23,112 bases of DNA, taken from NCBI GenBank assembly GCA_937952135.1, contig CALFYL010000138.1:1-23112 (forward strand), in the 5' to 3' direction. Origin of the DNA: an uncultured Planctomycetia bacterium. GTDB taxonomy: Bacteria > Planctomycetota > UBA1135 > GCA-002686595. Made by a program: the position numbers and the translations under genes. The notes under the pieces were generated by a model that saw nothing but the letters and a program-made list of their open reading frames with translations, did not search any database and had not been told where the DNA came from. Numbering within the stretch: position 1 is the first letter of the stretch; every line of letters begins with the position of its first letter. Shown one piece after another: positions 16,042-23,112 of the stretch.

Positions 16042-17223
16042 ATGAAGAACCGCGATCGCGTGCTGCTCGTCGACGATGAGCCCCACTTGCTTCAAGCGCT
16101 CGAACGCGGGCTGCGCGGCCGCTTCGCCATCGAAACCACGGACGATCCGGCTCACGCGATCGAGCTCGTCGCGAACAACGGACCCTACGCGGTGCTGATC
16201 TCCGACATGCGCATGCCCGTGGTCGACGGCGCCGCACTGCTCTCGCACGCGCTGCGCGTTTCGCCGGACACGTCGCGCATCATGCTCACAGGCAACGCCG
16301 ATTCATCGACCGCGGCGCGTGCGGTGAACGAGGGCGGGGTGTTCCGCTTCCTCAACAAGCCCTGCGCGTTGTCGCAGCTCAGCGAGGTGATCGAGACGGC
16401 GCTCGAGCACCATCGACGTCTGCGCGGCGAACGCCAACTGCTCGAACAAACGCTGCAGGGCGCCGTCGGGCTGCTCAGCGACGCGCTCGAGCTCGAGTTC
16501 GCGGAGTCCAAGGGGTTCGGCGCCGCGCGGCGCCTGCGCGATCAAGCGCGCTGGATCGCGCGCCAAGTGGGACTCCCGCACGCGTGGGAGGTCGAAGTGG
16601 CGGCGCTGATGAGCCAGCTCGGCTGGATCTCCCTCCCGCCCCAGACGCGCGAGAAGGACGAGTTCGGACATCCGTTGTCCGAGGACGAGCGACTCTTGCT
16701 GCGCCGCGCGCCGGCGACGGCGGCGCGGCTCGTGAGCTCCATCCCGCGTCTGGAGGGCGTCGCGAGCATCCTGGGCGAAGTCGGCGCGGCGCCGGACACG
16801 AGCGGAGGCGACGTTCGCGGCTCGGCGATCGTCGGCGTGCTGCTGCAAGCCTCGGAACTGCGCCGCCACGGCCGGAGCTGGCGCGAAGCGATGGACACTT
16901 TGGGCCGCGACGAAAGCGTCGATCGACGAGTGCTGCGCTCGCTCGCCGACTGGTTGGAATCGACGCCGGGCTCGCACCAGCGATCCGCCGCGCCGCTCGC
17001 CGTGAGTTTCAGCGAACTGCGCACCGGCATGGTGACCGCCGCGGCGATCGAGACCGCGGATGGGCGCACGTTGCTCGGGCCCGGCGAGCGCATCGGCCCC
17101 GTCTACTACGAGCGCATCGGCAACCACGCCAAGCTCGGCACGTTGCGCGAGCCGATCCTGATCGACGGCGACGCGCCGGCGGCCGAGAGTCCCGGCTCGC
17201 CGGCCACGGGCAGCGCCTCATGA
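16042..17223 (+). CDS. Response regulator: receiver plus degenerate HD-GYP-like domain
   Basis: 393 aa. Receiver 1-125 with VDDEP, phospho-acceptor Asp55 (SDMRMPVVDG), Thr in MLTGN and Lys106 in FLNKPCA. Residues 130-300 follow the HD-GYP (RpfG-like) layout, with LRDQARWIARQVGL, AALMSQLGWISLPP, SEDERLLLRRAPATAARLVSSIP and a C-terminal strand section with LRTGMVTAAAIETADGRTLLGPG and YYERIGN. The metal-binding HD-x-G is replaced by SQLG and the GYP motif is not found, so c-di-GMP hydrolysis is unlikely. It may act as a phospho-dependent binding partner. CGAGG about 10 nt upstream supports ATG 16042. The stop overlaps the receiver-EAL start by ATGA, so the two are co-translated and may form a complex. 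Confidence 0.85.
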   Translation: MKNRDRVLLVDDEPHLLQALERGLRGRFAIETTDDPAHAIELVANNGPYAVLISDMRMPVVDGAALLSHALRVSPDTSRIMLTGNADSSTAARAVNEGGVFRFLNKPCALSQLSEVIETALEHHRRLRGERQLLEQTLQGAVGLLSDALELEFAESKGFGAARRLRDQARWIARQVGLPHAWEVEVAALMSQLGWISLPPQTREKDEFGHPLSEDERLLLRRAPATAARLVSSIPRLEGVASILGEVGAAPDTSGGDVRGSAIVGVLLQASELRRHGRSWREAMDTLGRDESVDRRVLRSLADWLESTPGSHQRSAAPLAVSFSELRTGMVTAAAIETADGRTLLGPGERIGPVYYERIGNHAKLGTLREPILIDGDAPAAESPGSPATGSAS

Positions 17224-18356
17224 GCCCCTCGCCGCCGAGCGATCGCACCGTCCTGCTCGTCGACGACGAGCCCGCGATCACGGACGTGCTCGTGCGCGCG
17301 TTGCGCAAGAGCCCGTTCGAGCTCCTGAGCGCGCAGTCCGCCGCCGAAGCGCTCGAGATCCTGGAGCGGCGCGAGGTCGCCGTCGTGGTTTCCGACGAGT
17401 GCATGCCCGGGATGCGCGGCGCAGAGTTCCTGCGGCTGATTCGCCGCACACGCCCGCGCACGATGCGCCTGATGCTCACCGGCGAGTTCGACGTGCGCAC
17501 CGCCGCGGATGCCGTGAACAACGCGGGCGTGTTCCGCTTCCTGCTCAAGCCCTGTTCGGCGAGCGAGGTCGGCAAGGCGATCGAGGACGCCCTCGAGGAA
17601 CGTCGATCGCTCGCGGCGCGCGACGTCGCCCCCCTGCGCGACCCCACGTGGCGCGACGAGCGCGCTTGGGCGACCTTCGACCGCGCGCTCGAGCGCTTGT
17701 GGCTGGCGTTCCAGCCGATCGTCGACACGCGGACGGGTGTGACCGCCGCCTACGAAGCGCTCGCACGCAGCCGCGAGCCGGGCCTCGAGAGCCCCGACCG
17801 CATCCTGGCCGAGGCCGAACGCCTCGGGCGGCTCGTCGACTTCGAACGTCGCGTGCGCGAGTGCGCGCTCGAGCGCATCCCCGCGCTCCCCGACGGCCGC
17901 GATCTCTGGCTCAACCTGCACCCGATCTCCCTGCAAGACGCCGAGCTCGCGTCGCCGTCGGGCATCCTGGCGCCGTGGGCGCCGCGCATCGTGCTCGAGG
18001 TCACCGAGCGCAGCACGCTGCACGGCTACCCGCATCTCGCGCAGCACCTCGCGGACCTGCGTTCGCGCGGCTTCCGCATCGCGGTCGACGACCTCGGCTC
18101 GGGCTACTCGGGCCTCAACAGCTTCGCCACTCTGCTGCCCGAGTTCATCAAGTACGACCGCGAGCTCATCGACGGGCTGGCGAAGTCCGACGCGAAGCGC
18201 TCGTTGATCCGCTCGCTGAACGCGGTGTGCGCGCAACTCGGCGTGCTGTCGGTCGCCGAAGGCATCGAGACCTCCGAAGACCGCGAGCAAGCGGCCGCCC
18301 TCGGCTGCGCGCTGCTCCAGGGTTATCTGCTGGGCCGCCCGCAGCCCGAGTTCTGA
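17220..18356 (+). CDS. Response regulator: receiver plus EAL c-di-GMP phosphodiesterase
   Basis: 378 aa. Receiver 1-130 with VDDEP, Asp59 in SDECMPGMRG, Thr in MLTGE and Lys110 in FLLKPCS. The EAL domain spans about 155-378 and hydrolyses c-di-GMP to pGpG in this family. Key residues look present: E179 of YEALAR, N232 in LNLHP, E260 in LEVTER, D290-D291 in VDDLGSGYSGL, K311 in IKYD (usually IKID), E347 in VAEGIET and Q367 in LLQGYLLGRP. The enzyme is therefore predicted active. The receiver closely resembles those of the two other regulators in this island, all ending in a KPC motif, which suggests duplication and possibly phosphorylation by the same kinase. It is the final gene before an inverted repeat at 18392-18413. 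Confidence 0.9.
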   Translation: MSPSPPSDRTVLLVDDEPAITDVLVRALRKSPFELLSAQSAAEALEILERREVAVVVSDECMPGMRGAEFLRLIRRTRPRTMRLMLTGEFDVRTAADAVNNAGVFRFLLKPCSASEVGKAIEDALEERRSLAARDVAPLRDPTWRDERAWATFDRALERLWLAFQPIVDTRTGVTAAYEALARSREPGLESPDRILAEAERLGRLVDFERRVRECALERIPALPDGRDLWLNLHPISLQDAELASPSGILAPWAPRIVLEVTERSTLHGYPHLAQHLADLRSRGFRIAVDDLGSGYSGLNSFATLLPEFIKYDRELIDGLAKSDAKRSLIRSLNAVCAQLGVLSVAEGIETSEDREQAAALGCALLQGYLLGRPQPEF

Positions 18357-18391
18357 GCGCGTCGCGCGAGGGCTCGCTCCGAGCTCACGCG

Positions 18392-18413
18392 CGGTCGCCC
18401 CTCCGCGCGACCG
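18392..18413 (+). terminator. Hairpin after the receiver-EAL gene
   Basis: CGGTCGC (18392-18398) / GCGACCG (18407-18413), 7-bp perfect stem with an 8-nt loop, 35 bp after the stop at 18356. No U-tract. Likely end of the regulator operon. Confidence 0.35.
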
Positions 18414-18452
18414 GACGCGAAAGCGCGCCGAAGGACTTCTCGGGTGGGCTGC

Positions 18453-18458
18453 TAGACT
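18453..18458 (+). promoter_or_regulatory. Candidate -10 box of the second ligase/esterase pair
   Basis: TAGACT, same TAnnCT pattern as at 7484 and 20645. Predicted leader of about 28 nt includes AGGAG (18479-18483), 9 nt before the GTG start. No convincing -35. Confidence 0.3.
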
Positions 18459-18492
18459 CCTGCGCCCCTTTGTCCCTCAGGAGTGCCCCCAC

Positions 18493-19809
18493 GTGGCCAA
18501 CGTCACCCGCAAGATTGGACTTTCGCTCGGCGCCGACACCTGTTGGCCGATCTGTTTCGAGGAGCTGGTCAAGGACCTCGACCTGCATCTGCCGATCGGC
18601 AACGACACGCTTTCGTTCGAGATCGAGCGCGTGACGATCGAGCCGTTCGCGCTGCGCCAGCCGGTCAAGTACGACCTGGTCGTCGACCGCCTGACGCACT
18701 GGTACCACACCAGCCGCGAGTGGATCAAAAAGGCGGTCGTGTTGAACGGCGTGTACGTGTTCAACAACCCCTGGTCGGTGCAGTCGAACGAGAAGCACAC
18801 GACCTACGCGGCGATGATGCGCCTGGGCATGCCGATCCCGGTCACGTGGCTCGTGCCGCCCAAGAGCTACGAGGACAAGCCCGACCTGCAGACGACGCTG
18901 ACGCGCTACGCGAAGCTGTTCGATCTCCCCGCGGTCGCATCGCAGGTCGGCTACCCGCTGTTCATGAAGCCCTTCGACGGCGGCGGCTGGGTCGGCGTGA
19001 GCAAGGTCGACAACGAGCAGGAGCTCGTCGAGGCCTACGACCGCTCCGGCAAACTGATCATGCACTTGCAGAAGGGCGTGCTGCCGCACGAGCACTTCTG
19101 CCGCTGCATCGGGCTCGGCCCCCAGACGCGCATCATCCGCTACGACCCGAGCGCGCCGCTGCACCAGCGCTACCTGAACGACGAGAACTACCTGCCCGAC
19201 GAGACGCTGAACGTGCTGCGCGACATCACGCTCACGATCAACTCGTTCTTCGGCTGGGATTTCAACTCCTGCGAAGCGCTCTACGCCGATGGCGTCTGGC
19301 ATCCGATCGACTTCGCCAATCCCTGCCCCGACAGCCAGGTCACCTCGCTGCACCGCCACTTCCCCTGGCTCGTGAAAGCGAAGCTGCGCTGGGCGCTGTA
19401 CGTCGCGGCGACGAAGAAGCGCATGCGCGTCAACCAGGACTGGCAGCCGTTCTTCGACATCGCCGCGAAGGACCTCTCGTACCCCGAGAAGCTCGCCGGC
19501 TACGCCAAGCTCGCGCGCGAGCGCATGGAGGCCGAACGCTTCGACGAGTTCTGCGAGAAGCACCTCAGCCACCTCGACGAGGTCGCCTGGAACTTCTTCG
19601 GATCCGAGCGCGCGAAGGTCGCGGTGCGCAAGAAGGTCGAATCGATCTTCCCCGCTCACGAGTGGGACAGCTTCACCGAGCACTTCTGGAACGAGATCCA
19701 GGCGTGGCGCGAGAAGGATGCCGCCGAGCGCGCGGCGGCCGCGAGCGCGAGTGCGTCCGCGGCGCAGTCCAAGTCGAAGAAGCGGGCGACGAGCGGCAAG
19801 AAGGGCTGA
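18493..19809 (+). CDS. Glutathione-synthetase/RimK-like ATP-grasp protein
   Basis: 438 aa, GTG start set by AGGAG 9 nt upstream. Only distantly related to the three other ligases. Residues 1-95 form the pre-ATP-grasp domain ending VYVFNNPW, followed by SNEKHTTYAAMMRLGMPIP (98-116). The ATP-grasp core has YPLFMKP with K159 and the Gly loop FDGGGWVG. It continues with HLQKGV and FFGWDFNSCEAL with Mg ligand E261. PIDFANPCPDSQ gives the second acid D273, 12 residues on; the usual Asn position is shifted by one (N276). After residue 290 an all-helical extension runs to about 410, and the protein ends in a Lys/Ala/Ser-rich tail (AAAASASASAAQ, KSKKRATSGKKG). It is separated by only 15 bp from the esterase gene, so the two probably serve one pathway. 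Acceptor and donor unknown; peptide or amide ligase is the best guess. Confidence 0.82.
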   Translation: MANVTRKIGLSLGADTCWPICFEELVKDLDLHLPIGNDTLSFEIERVTIEPFALRQPVKYDLVVDRLTHWYHTSREWIKKAVVLNGVYVFNNPWSVQSNEKHTTYAAMMRLGMPIPVTWLVPPKSYEDKPDLQTTLTRYAKLFDLPAVASQVGYPLFMKPFDGGGWVGVSKVDNEQELVEAYDRSGKLIMHLQKGVLPHEHFCRCIGLGPQTRIIRYDPSAPLHQRYLNDENYLPDETLNVLRDITLTINSFFGWDFNSCEALYADGVWHPIDFANPCPDSQVTSLHRHFPWLVKAKLRWALYVAATKKRMRVNQDWQPFFDIAAKDLSYPEKLAGYAKLARERMEAERFDEFCEKHLSHLDEVAWNFFGSERAKVAVRKKVESIFPAHEWDSFTEHFWNEIQAWREKDAAERAAAASASASAAQSKSKKRATSGKKG

Positions 19810-19824
19810 GCAGGTACGAACTCG

Positions 19825-20562
19825 ATGGCATCGAAAGTCAGTGAAACCTGGCGCTCCGAGCGCCTGGGCCGCGAAATCAAGGTGTGCCGCTGGGGCGAGG
19901 TCGGAACGCCGCTGCTGCTCTTCCCCACCGCCGGAGGCGACGCCGAGGAGATCGAGCGCTTCTGGATGATCGACTACCTCAAGGACCTGCTCGAAGCGCA
20001 GCGCATCAAGGTCTACTCGTGCGATTCGACCGCCGGCCAGGCGCTGCTCGCCGAGTCGAACAAGATGGAGCACGCGGCGCGCGCGCAGCAGAAGTTCGAC
20101 TCGTTCCTGTACCACGAGCTCGTGCCGCTGATCCGCAAGGACTGCCAGACGCCGGACATCGAGATCGTGACCGCGGGCGCGTCGATCGGCGCGTACCAGG
20201 CGCTCTCGGCGGTCTGCCGCCACCCGGACGTGTTCAAGCTCGCGATTTGCATGAGCGGCACCTACGACCTCGCCAAATTCATGGAAGGCGAGCCGAACGG
20301 CGACCACTACTACAACACGCCGACGCGCTTCGTCCCGAACCTGCCCGAGGGCGCGCACCTCGAGCAACTGCGCAAGCGCTTCGTGCTCCTCACGCACGGC
20401 AAGGGCAAGGCGGAAGAGCCCGAGCAATCCTGGCGCGTCGCGAAGGTGCTCGGTTCGCGCAACATCCCCAACCACGTCTACGAATGGGGCGAGGAATGGC
20501 CGCACGACTGGCCGACGTGGCGCAAGATGCTGCCGATGTACGTGGCTGAATACGTGAAGTAG
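19825..20562 (+). CDS. Compact alpha/beta hydrolase, COG4947-type esterase
   Basis: 245 aa without signal peptide, so cytoplasmic. Nucleophile elbow GASIGAY with Ser120, the catalytic His227 in EWPHDWPTW, and a conserved opening LLLFPTAGGDAEEIERF (30-46) and YSCDSTAG (64-71). These fit the small putative-esterase family COG4947; its substrates are uncharacterised as far as I recall. Second gene of a two-gene operon with the glutathione-synthetase-like ATP-grasp protein, repeating the ligase-plus-hydrolase association of 7496-12063. ATG 19825 is the only start that keeps the conserved N-terminus and lies just after the preceding stop. It could release a product from, or proofread, its partner ligase; this is inference. 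Confidence 0.82.
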   Translation: MASKVSETWRSERLGREIKVCRWGEVGTPLLLFPTAGGDAEEIERFWMIDYLKDLLEAQRIKVYSCDSTAGQALLAESNKMEHAARAQQKFDSFLYHELVPLIRKDCQTPDIEIVTAGASIGAYQALSAVCRHPDVFKLAICMSGTYDLAKFMEGEPNGDHYYNTPTRFVPNLPEGAHLEQLRKRFVLLTHGKGKAEEPEQSWRVAKVLGSRNIPNHVYEWGEEWPHDWPTWRKMLPMYVAEYVK

Positions 20563-20644
20563 CGCGTACTGCAGTCGGCCCGGCTCGCGGCGCCGCGTGC
20601 TCGACGGTCGAGACTGCGAGCTGGCGGCATCCGGGGCGTGGATC

Positions 20645-20650
20645 TACTCT
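20645..20650 (+). promoter_or_regulatory. Candidate -10 box of the first tandem secreted gene
   Basis: TACTCT in the TAnnCT pattern, with TGGCGG 17 bp upstream. The predicted leader of about 33 nt carries AGAGGAG (20678-20684) before the ATG at 20690. Confidence 0.3.
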
Positions 20651-20689
20651 GGCTCGGACCCGAGATTCTCCACCCCCAGAGGAGCCTCC

Positions 20690-21880
20690 ATGCGAGCCCA
20701 TCGATTCTTGCGTCTTCCGCTGCGGACGTGCTTCCACGCCTCCATCGCTCTGCTCGCCGGCGCCACCGCGAGCGCGCAGCTCGACGTCGCGCTCTGCGCC
20801 GCCGCGGGCGGTCCGAGCACCGATTGTCGCTTCACCGACACCCAAGCGCGGATCCTCGCGTCGGGCCTGTTCGCGAGCGTCGACATCCTCGACGCGGCCG
20901 CCGGCACACCGACGCTGCAACAGTTCCAGGCGTACGACGCGGTGCTCGTGTGGTCGAACACGGGGTTCCAGAATTCCGCGTTGCTGGGCGACACGCTCGC
21001 GGACTACGTCGACGGCGGCGGCGGCGTGGTGGTCGCCGTGTTCGCGAACGCCATCGCATCGAGCACGCTCTCGATCCAAGGCCGCTGGCAAGGCGCCTAC
21101 GAAGTGATCGAAGACCAGTCCGGCAGCACGTCGAGCTCTGCAGCGAGCCTCGGCACGGTGCTGCTGCCGCAGCATCCGATCATGGCGGGAGTGAACTCTT
21201 TCTACGGCGGCTCCAGTTCGTTCCGCCCGACCGTCACGACGCTCACGCCCGGATCGATCTCGATCGCCGAGTGGAGCGACGGCCGCATCCTCGTTGCGCA
21301 AGGCGCGAACCCCAAGCGCATCGACCTCGGGTTCTATCCGCCCTCGAACGCGTGCTTCTCACACTTCTGGGACGCGGCCACCGACGGCGCGGTGATGCTC
21401 GCGAACGCGCTCCACTTCTCGGCGACCGCGGCCACGTGCAACCCGCCGGTCGCGTACTGCACCGGCTCGACGACGACGCAGGGCTGCGCGCCCACGCTCA
21501 GCGCGAACGGCACGCCGAGCGTGGCCGCGAGCTCGGGCTTCACGCTCGACTGCGCGAACCTCGACGGCCAGCGCGCGGGGCTCGTGTTCTACGGACGGAA
21601 CGGGCGCGAGAGCCTGAGCTGGGCGTCCGGCAGCACGAGCTTCCTGTGCGTCAAGCTCCCGCTGCAACGCACTCCGTCGCAGAGCACCGGCGGCACGGTC
21701 GGTCAGTGCGATGGAACGATCAGCCTCGACTTCCTCGCCTACATGGCGGCGAATCCGGGCGCGCAGGGCCAGCCGATCGCCGCCGGCCAGACCTACAACG
21801 CGCAGGTCTGGTTCCGCGATCCGCCGGCGCCGAAGACGACCAACTTGTCGGACGGAATCGAGTTCACGCTCTGTCCGTGA
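20690..21880 (+). CDS. Secreted protein: GATase/ThuA-like domain plus planctomycete C-terminal module (copy 1)
   Basis: 396 aa. AGAGGAG 5 nt before the ATG fixes the start. A signal peptide (MRAHRFLRLPLRTCF... ending ATASAQ) leads into a Rossmann-like domain (about 30-240). Its visible features are TDTQARILASGLF, AYDAVLVWSN, DTLADYVDGGGGVVVAVF, HPIMAGVN and a final DGAVMLANAL, resembling secreted ThuA/class I amidotransferase-like domains. No obvious nucleophile Cys or Ser elbow is seen, so catalysis is doubtful. From about 245 a Cys-containing module follows (YCTGSTTTQGCAP, GLVFYGRNGRES, SFLCVKLP, QRTPSQSTGGT, then VWFRDPPAPKTTNLSDGIEF). Its plan is shared with the protein at 4-1692. Tandem with a close paralog 43 bp downstream. 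Function unknown; probably cell-surface or secreted. Confidence 0.83.
   Translation: MRAHRFLRLPLRTCFHASIALLAGATASAQLDVALCAAAGGPSTDCRFTDTQARILASGLFASVDILDAAAGTPTLQQFQAYDAVLVWSNTGFQNSALLGDTLADYVDGGGGVVVAVFANAIASSTLSIQGRWQGAYEVIEDQSGSTSSSAASLGTVLLPQHPIMAGVNSFYGGSSSFRPTVTTLTPGSISIAEWSDGRILVAQGANPKRIDLGFYPPSNACFSHFWDAATDGAVMLANALHFSATAATCNPPVAYCTGSTTTQGCAPTLSANGTPSVAASSGFTLDCANLDGQRAGLVFYGRNGRESLSWASGSTSFLCVKLPLQRTPSQSTGGTVGQCDGTISLDFLAYMAANPGAQGQPIAAGQTYNAQVWFRDPPAPKTTNLSDGIEFTLCP
21261..21878 (+). repeat. 618-bp exact direct repeat, copy 1
   Basis: Identical to 22495-23112. It starts inside the coding sequence at CGATCGCCGAG and covers the last part of the GATase-like domain and the whole C-terminal module. 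Sequence before it is homologous but diverged. Confidence 0.95.
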
Positions 21881-21923
21881 TATGGCTTTGCCGCCAGGTC
21901 CCCCAACTCCCAAAGGCGCCCCC

Positions 21924-23112
21924 ATGAACTCCACTTCCTCGTTGCCCGCCTTCGCGCGAACGCTCCTCACCAGCGCCGCGGCCGTGTTGTTCGCCAGCGC
22001 GTCCGCAAGCGCGCAAGTGAACATCGCGATCTGCGCGGCGGCGACGTCCTCGAGCACCGATTGCCGCTTCACCGACACGCAGGCGAGCTTGCTGTCCTCC
22101 GGACTCTTTGCGTCGGTCGACATTCTCAACGCGAGTTCGAGCACGCCGACGCTGCAGCAGTTGCAGGCCTACGACGCAGTGCTCGTGTGGTCGAACGTCG
22201 CCTTCCAGGACTCGACGCTGCTCGGCAACACGCTCGCCGATTACGTCGACGCGGGCGGCGGCGTCGTGGTCGCCGTGTTCGCGGTGAATTGGACGACGGC
22301 GACCCTCTCGATCCAGGGGCGCTGGCAGACCGGCTACGAAGTGCTCGCGGACCAATCGGGCTCGACCACCGGTGCAGCGAGCCTGGGAACCGTGCTCCTG
22401 CCTCAGCACCCGATCATGGCGGGCGTGAACTCGTTCGACGGCGGATCGAGCTCGTACCGGCCGAGCGTCACGACGCTCACGCCCGGTTCGATTGCGATCG
22501 CCGAGTGGAGCGACGGCCGCATCCTCGTTGCGCAAGGCGCGAACCCCAAGCGCATCGACCTCGGGTTCTATCCGCCCTCGAACGCGTGCTTCTCACACTT
22601 CTGGGACGCGGCCACCGACGGCGCGGTGATGCTCGCGAACGCGCTCCACTTCTCGGCGACCGCGGCCACGTGCAACCCGCCGGTCGCGTACTGCACCGGC
22701 TCGACGACGACGCAGGGCTGCGCGCCCACGCTCAGCGCGAACGGCACGCCGAGCGTGGCCGCGAGCTCGGGCTTCACGCTCGACTGCGCGAACCTCGACG
22801 GCCAGCGCGCGGGGCTCGTGTTCTACGGACGGAACGGGCGCGAGAGCCTGAGCTGGGCGTCCGGCAGCACGAGCTTCCTGTGCGTCAAGCTCCCGCTGCA
22901 ACGCACTCCGTCGCAGAGCACCGGCGGCACGGTCGGTCAGTGCGATGGAACGATCAGCCTCGACTTCCTCGCCTACATGGCGGCGAATCCGGGCGCGCAG
23001 GGCCAGCCGATCGCCGCCGGCCAGACCTACAACGCGCAGGTCTGGTTCCGCGATCCGCCGGCGCCGAAGACGACCAACTTGTCGGACGGAATCGAGTTCA
23101 CGCTCTGTCCGT
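21924..23112 (+). CDS. Secreted protein, tandem paralog (copy 2), cut by the window end
   Basis: Reads through 396 codons and stops at the first base of what should be the TGA stop, so only two bases are missing if it ends like copy 1. The signal peptide (MNSTSSLPAFARTLL... ending SASAQ) differs from copy 1. The GATase/ThuA-like domain (AYDAVLVWSN, NTLADYVDAGGGVVVAVF, HPIMAGVN) is about three quarters identical to copy 1 by eye. From 22495 on, the DNA is identical to copy 1 base for base. AAAGG precedes the ATG. Start-to-start distance is 1234 bp, the same as the offset of the repeat. Same inferred role as copy 1; both are probably co-transcribed. Confidence 0.8.
   Translation, partial: MNSTSSLPAFARTLLTSAAAVLFASASASAQVNIAICAAATSSSTDCRFTDTQASLLSSGLFASVDILNASSSTPTLQQLQAYDAVLVWSNVAFQDSTLLGNTLADYVDAGGGVVVAVFAVNWTTATLSIQGRWQTGYEVLADQSGSTTGAASLGTVLLPQHPIMAGVNSFDGGSSSYRPSVTTLTPGSIAIAEWSDGRILVAQGANPKRIDLGFYPPSNACFSHFWDAATDGAVMLANALHFSATAATCNPPVAYCTGSTTTQGCAPTLSANGTPSVAASSGFTLDCANLDGQRAGLVFYGRNGRESLSWASGSTSFLCVKLPLQRTPSQSTGGTVGQCDGTISLDFLAYMAANPGAQGQPIAAGQTYNAQVWFRDPPAPKTTNLSDGIEFTLCP
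22495..23112 (+). repeat. 618-bp exact direct repeat, copy 2 (reaches the window end)
   Basis: Identical to 21261-21878 at a constant offset of 1234 bp. Because the window stops here, the repeat could be longer. Confidence 0.95.

Overview
The window is GC-rich, densely coding bacterial DNA. Planctomycetota is the best guess. Three secreted proteins (4-1692, 20690-21880 and 21924-23112) end in a roughly 110-140 residue Cys/Gly-rich module closing on W-[FY]-R-D-P, an N-L-[ST] motif and a short hydrophobic strand. I associate this layout with secreted proteins of marine planctomycetes. The assignment rests on memory of these families; no search was run. No rRNA, tRNA, CRISPR array, insertion sequence or phage gene was seen.

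Layout. (1) 4-4210, minus strand: two secreted beta-propeller type proteins, one with FG-GAP repeats and one YCF48/BNR-like. (2) 4566-12063: a metabolic island. An ATP-grasp ligase and a GlgA-type glycogen synthase lie on the minus strand. Divergent from them is a tightly coupled plus-strand operon of two further ATP-grasp paralogs, an S51/cyanophycinase-like Ser hydrolase and an Fes/EsteraseD-like hydrolase with an N-terminal E-set-like domain. Junctions are ATGA overlaps or 10 bp. (3) 12095-18356: a signalling island. A minus-strand FIST-domain sensor, soluble histidine kinase and receiver-HDOD protein stand back to back with two plus-strand response regulators, receiver plus degenerate HD-GYP and receiver plus EAL. 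The two arms share a 508-bp intergenic region that contains AT-rich palindromes. (4) 18493-20562: a second ligase/hydrolase pair, a glutathione-synthetase-like ATP-grasp protein and a compact COG4947-type esterase. (5) 20690-23112: two tandem secreted paralogs whose 3' halves are identical over 618 bp up to the window end.

The most interesting content is the repeated pairing of ATP-grasp ligases (four) with Ser hydrolases (three) around one glycogen synthase. By inference this is an undescribed pathway that forms and trims amide or peptide bonds, possibly connected with a glucan. Substrates cannot be read from sequence. The signalling island looks like a split FIST sensor/kinase system with a c-di-GMP phosphodiesterase output.

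Starts were chosen where the codon coincides with a Shine-Dalgarno sequence, a translational overlap or the beginning of the recognisable domain. Several genes have longer in-frame extensions upstream that look non-coding.
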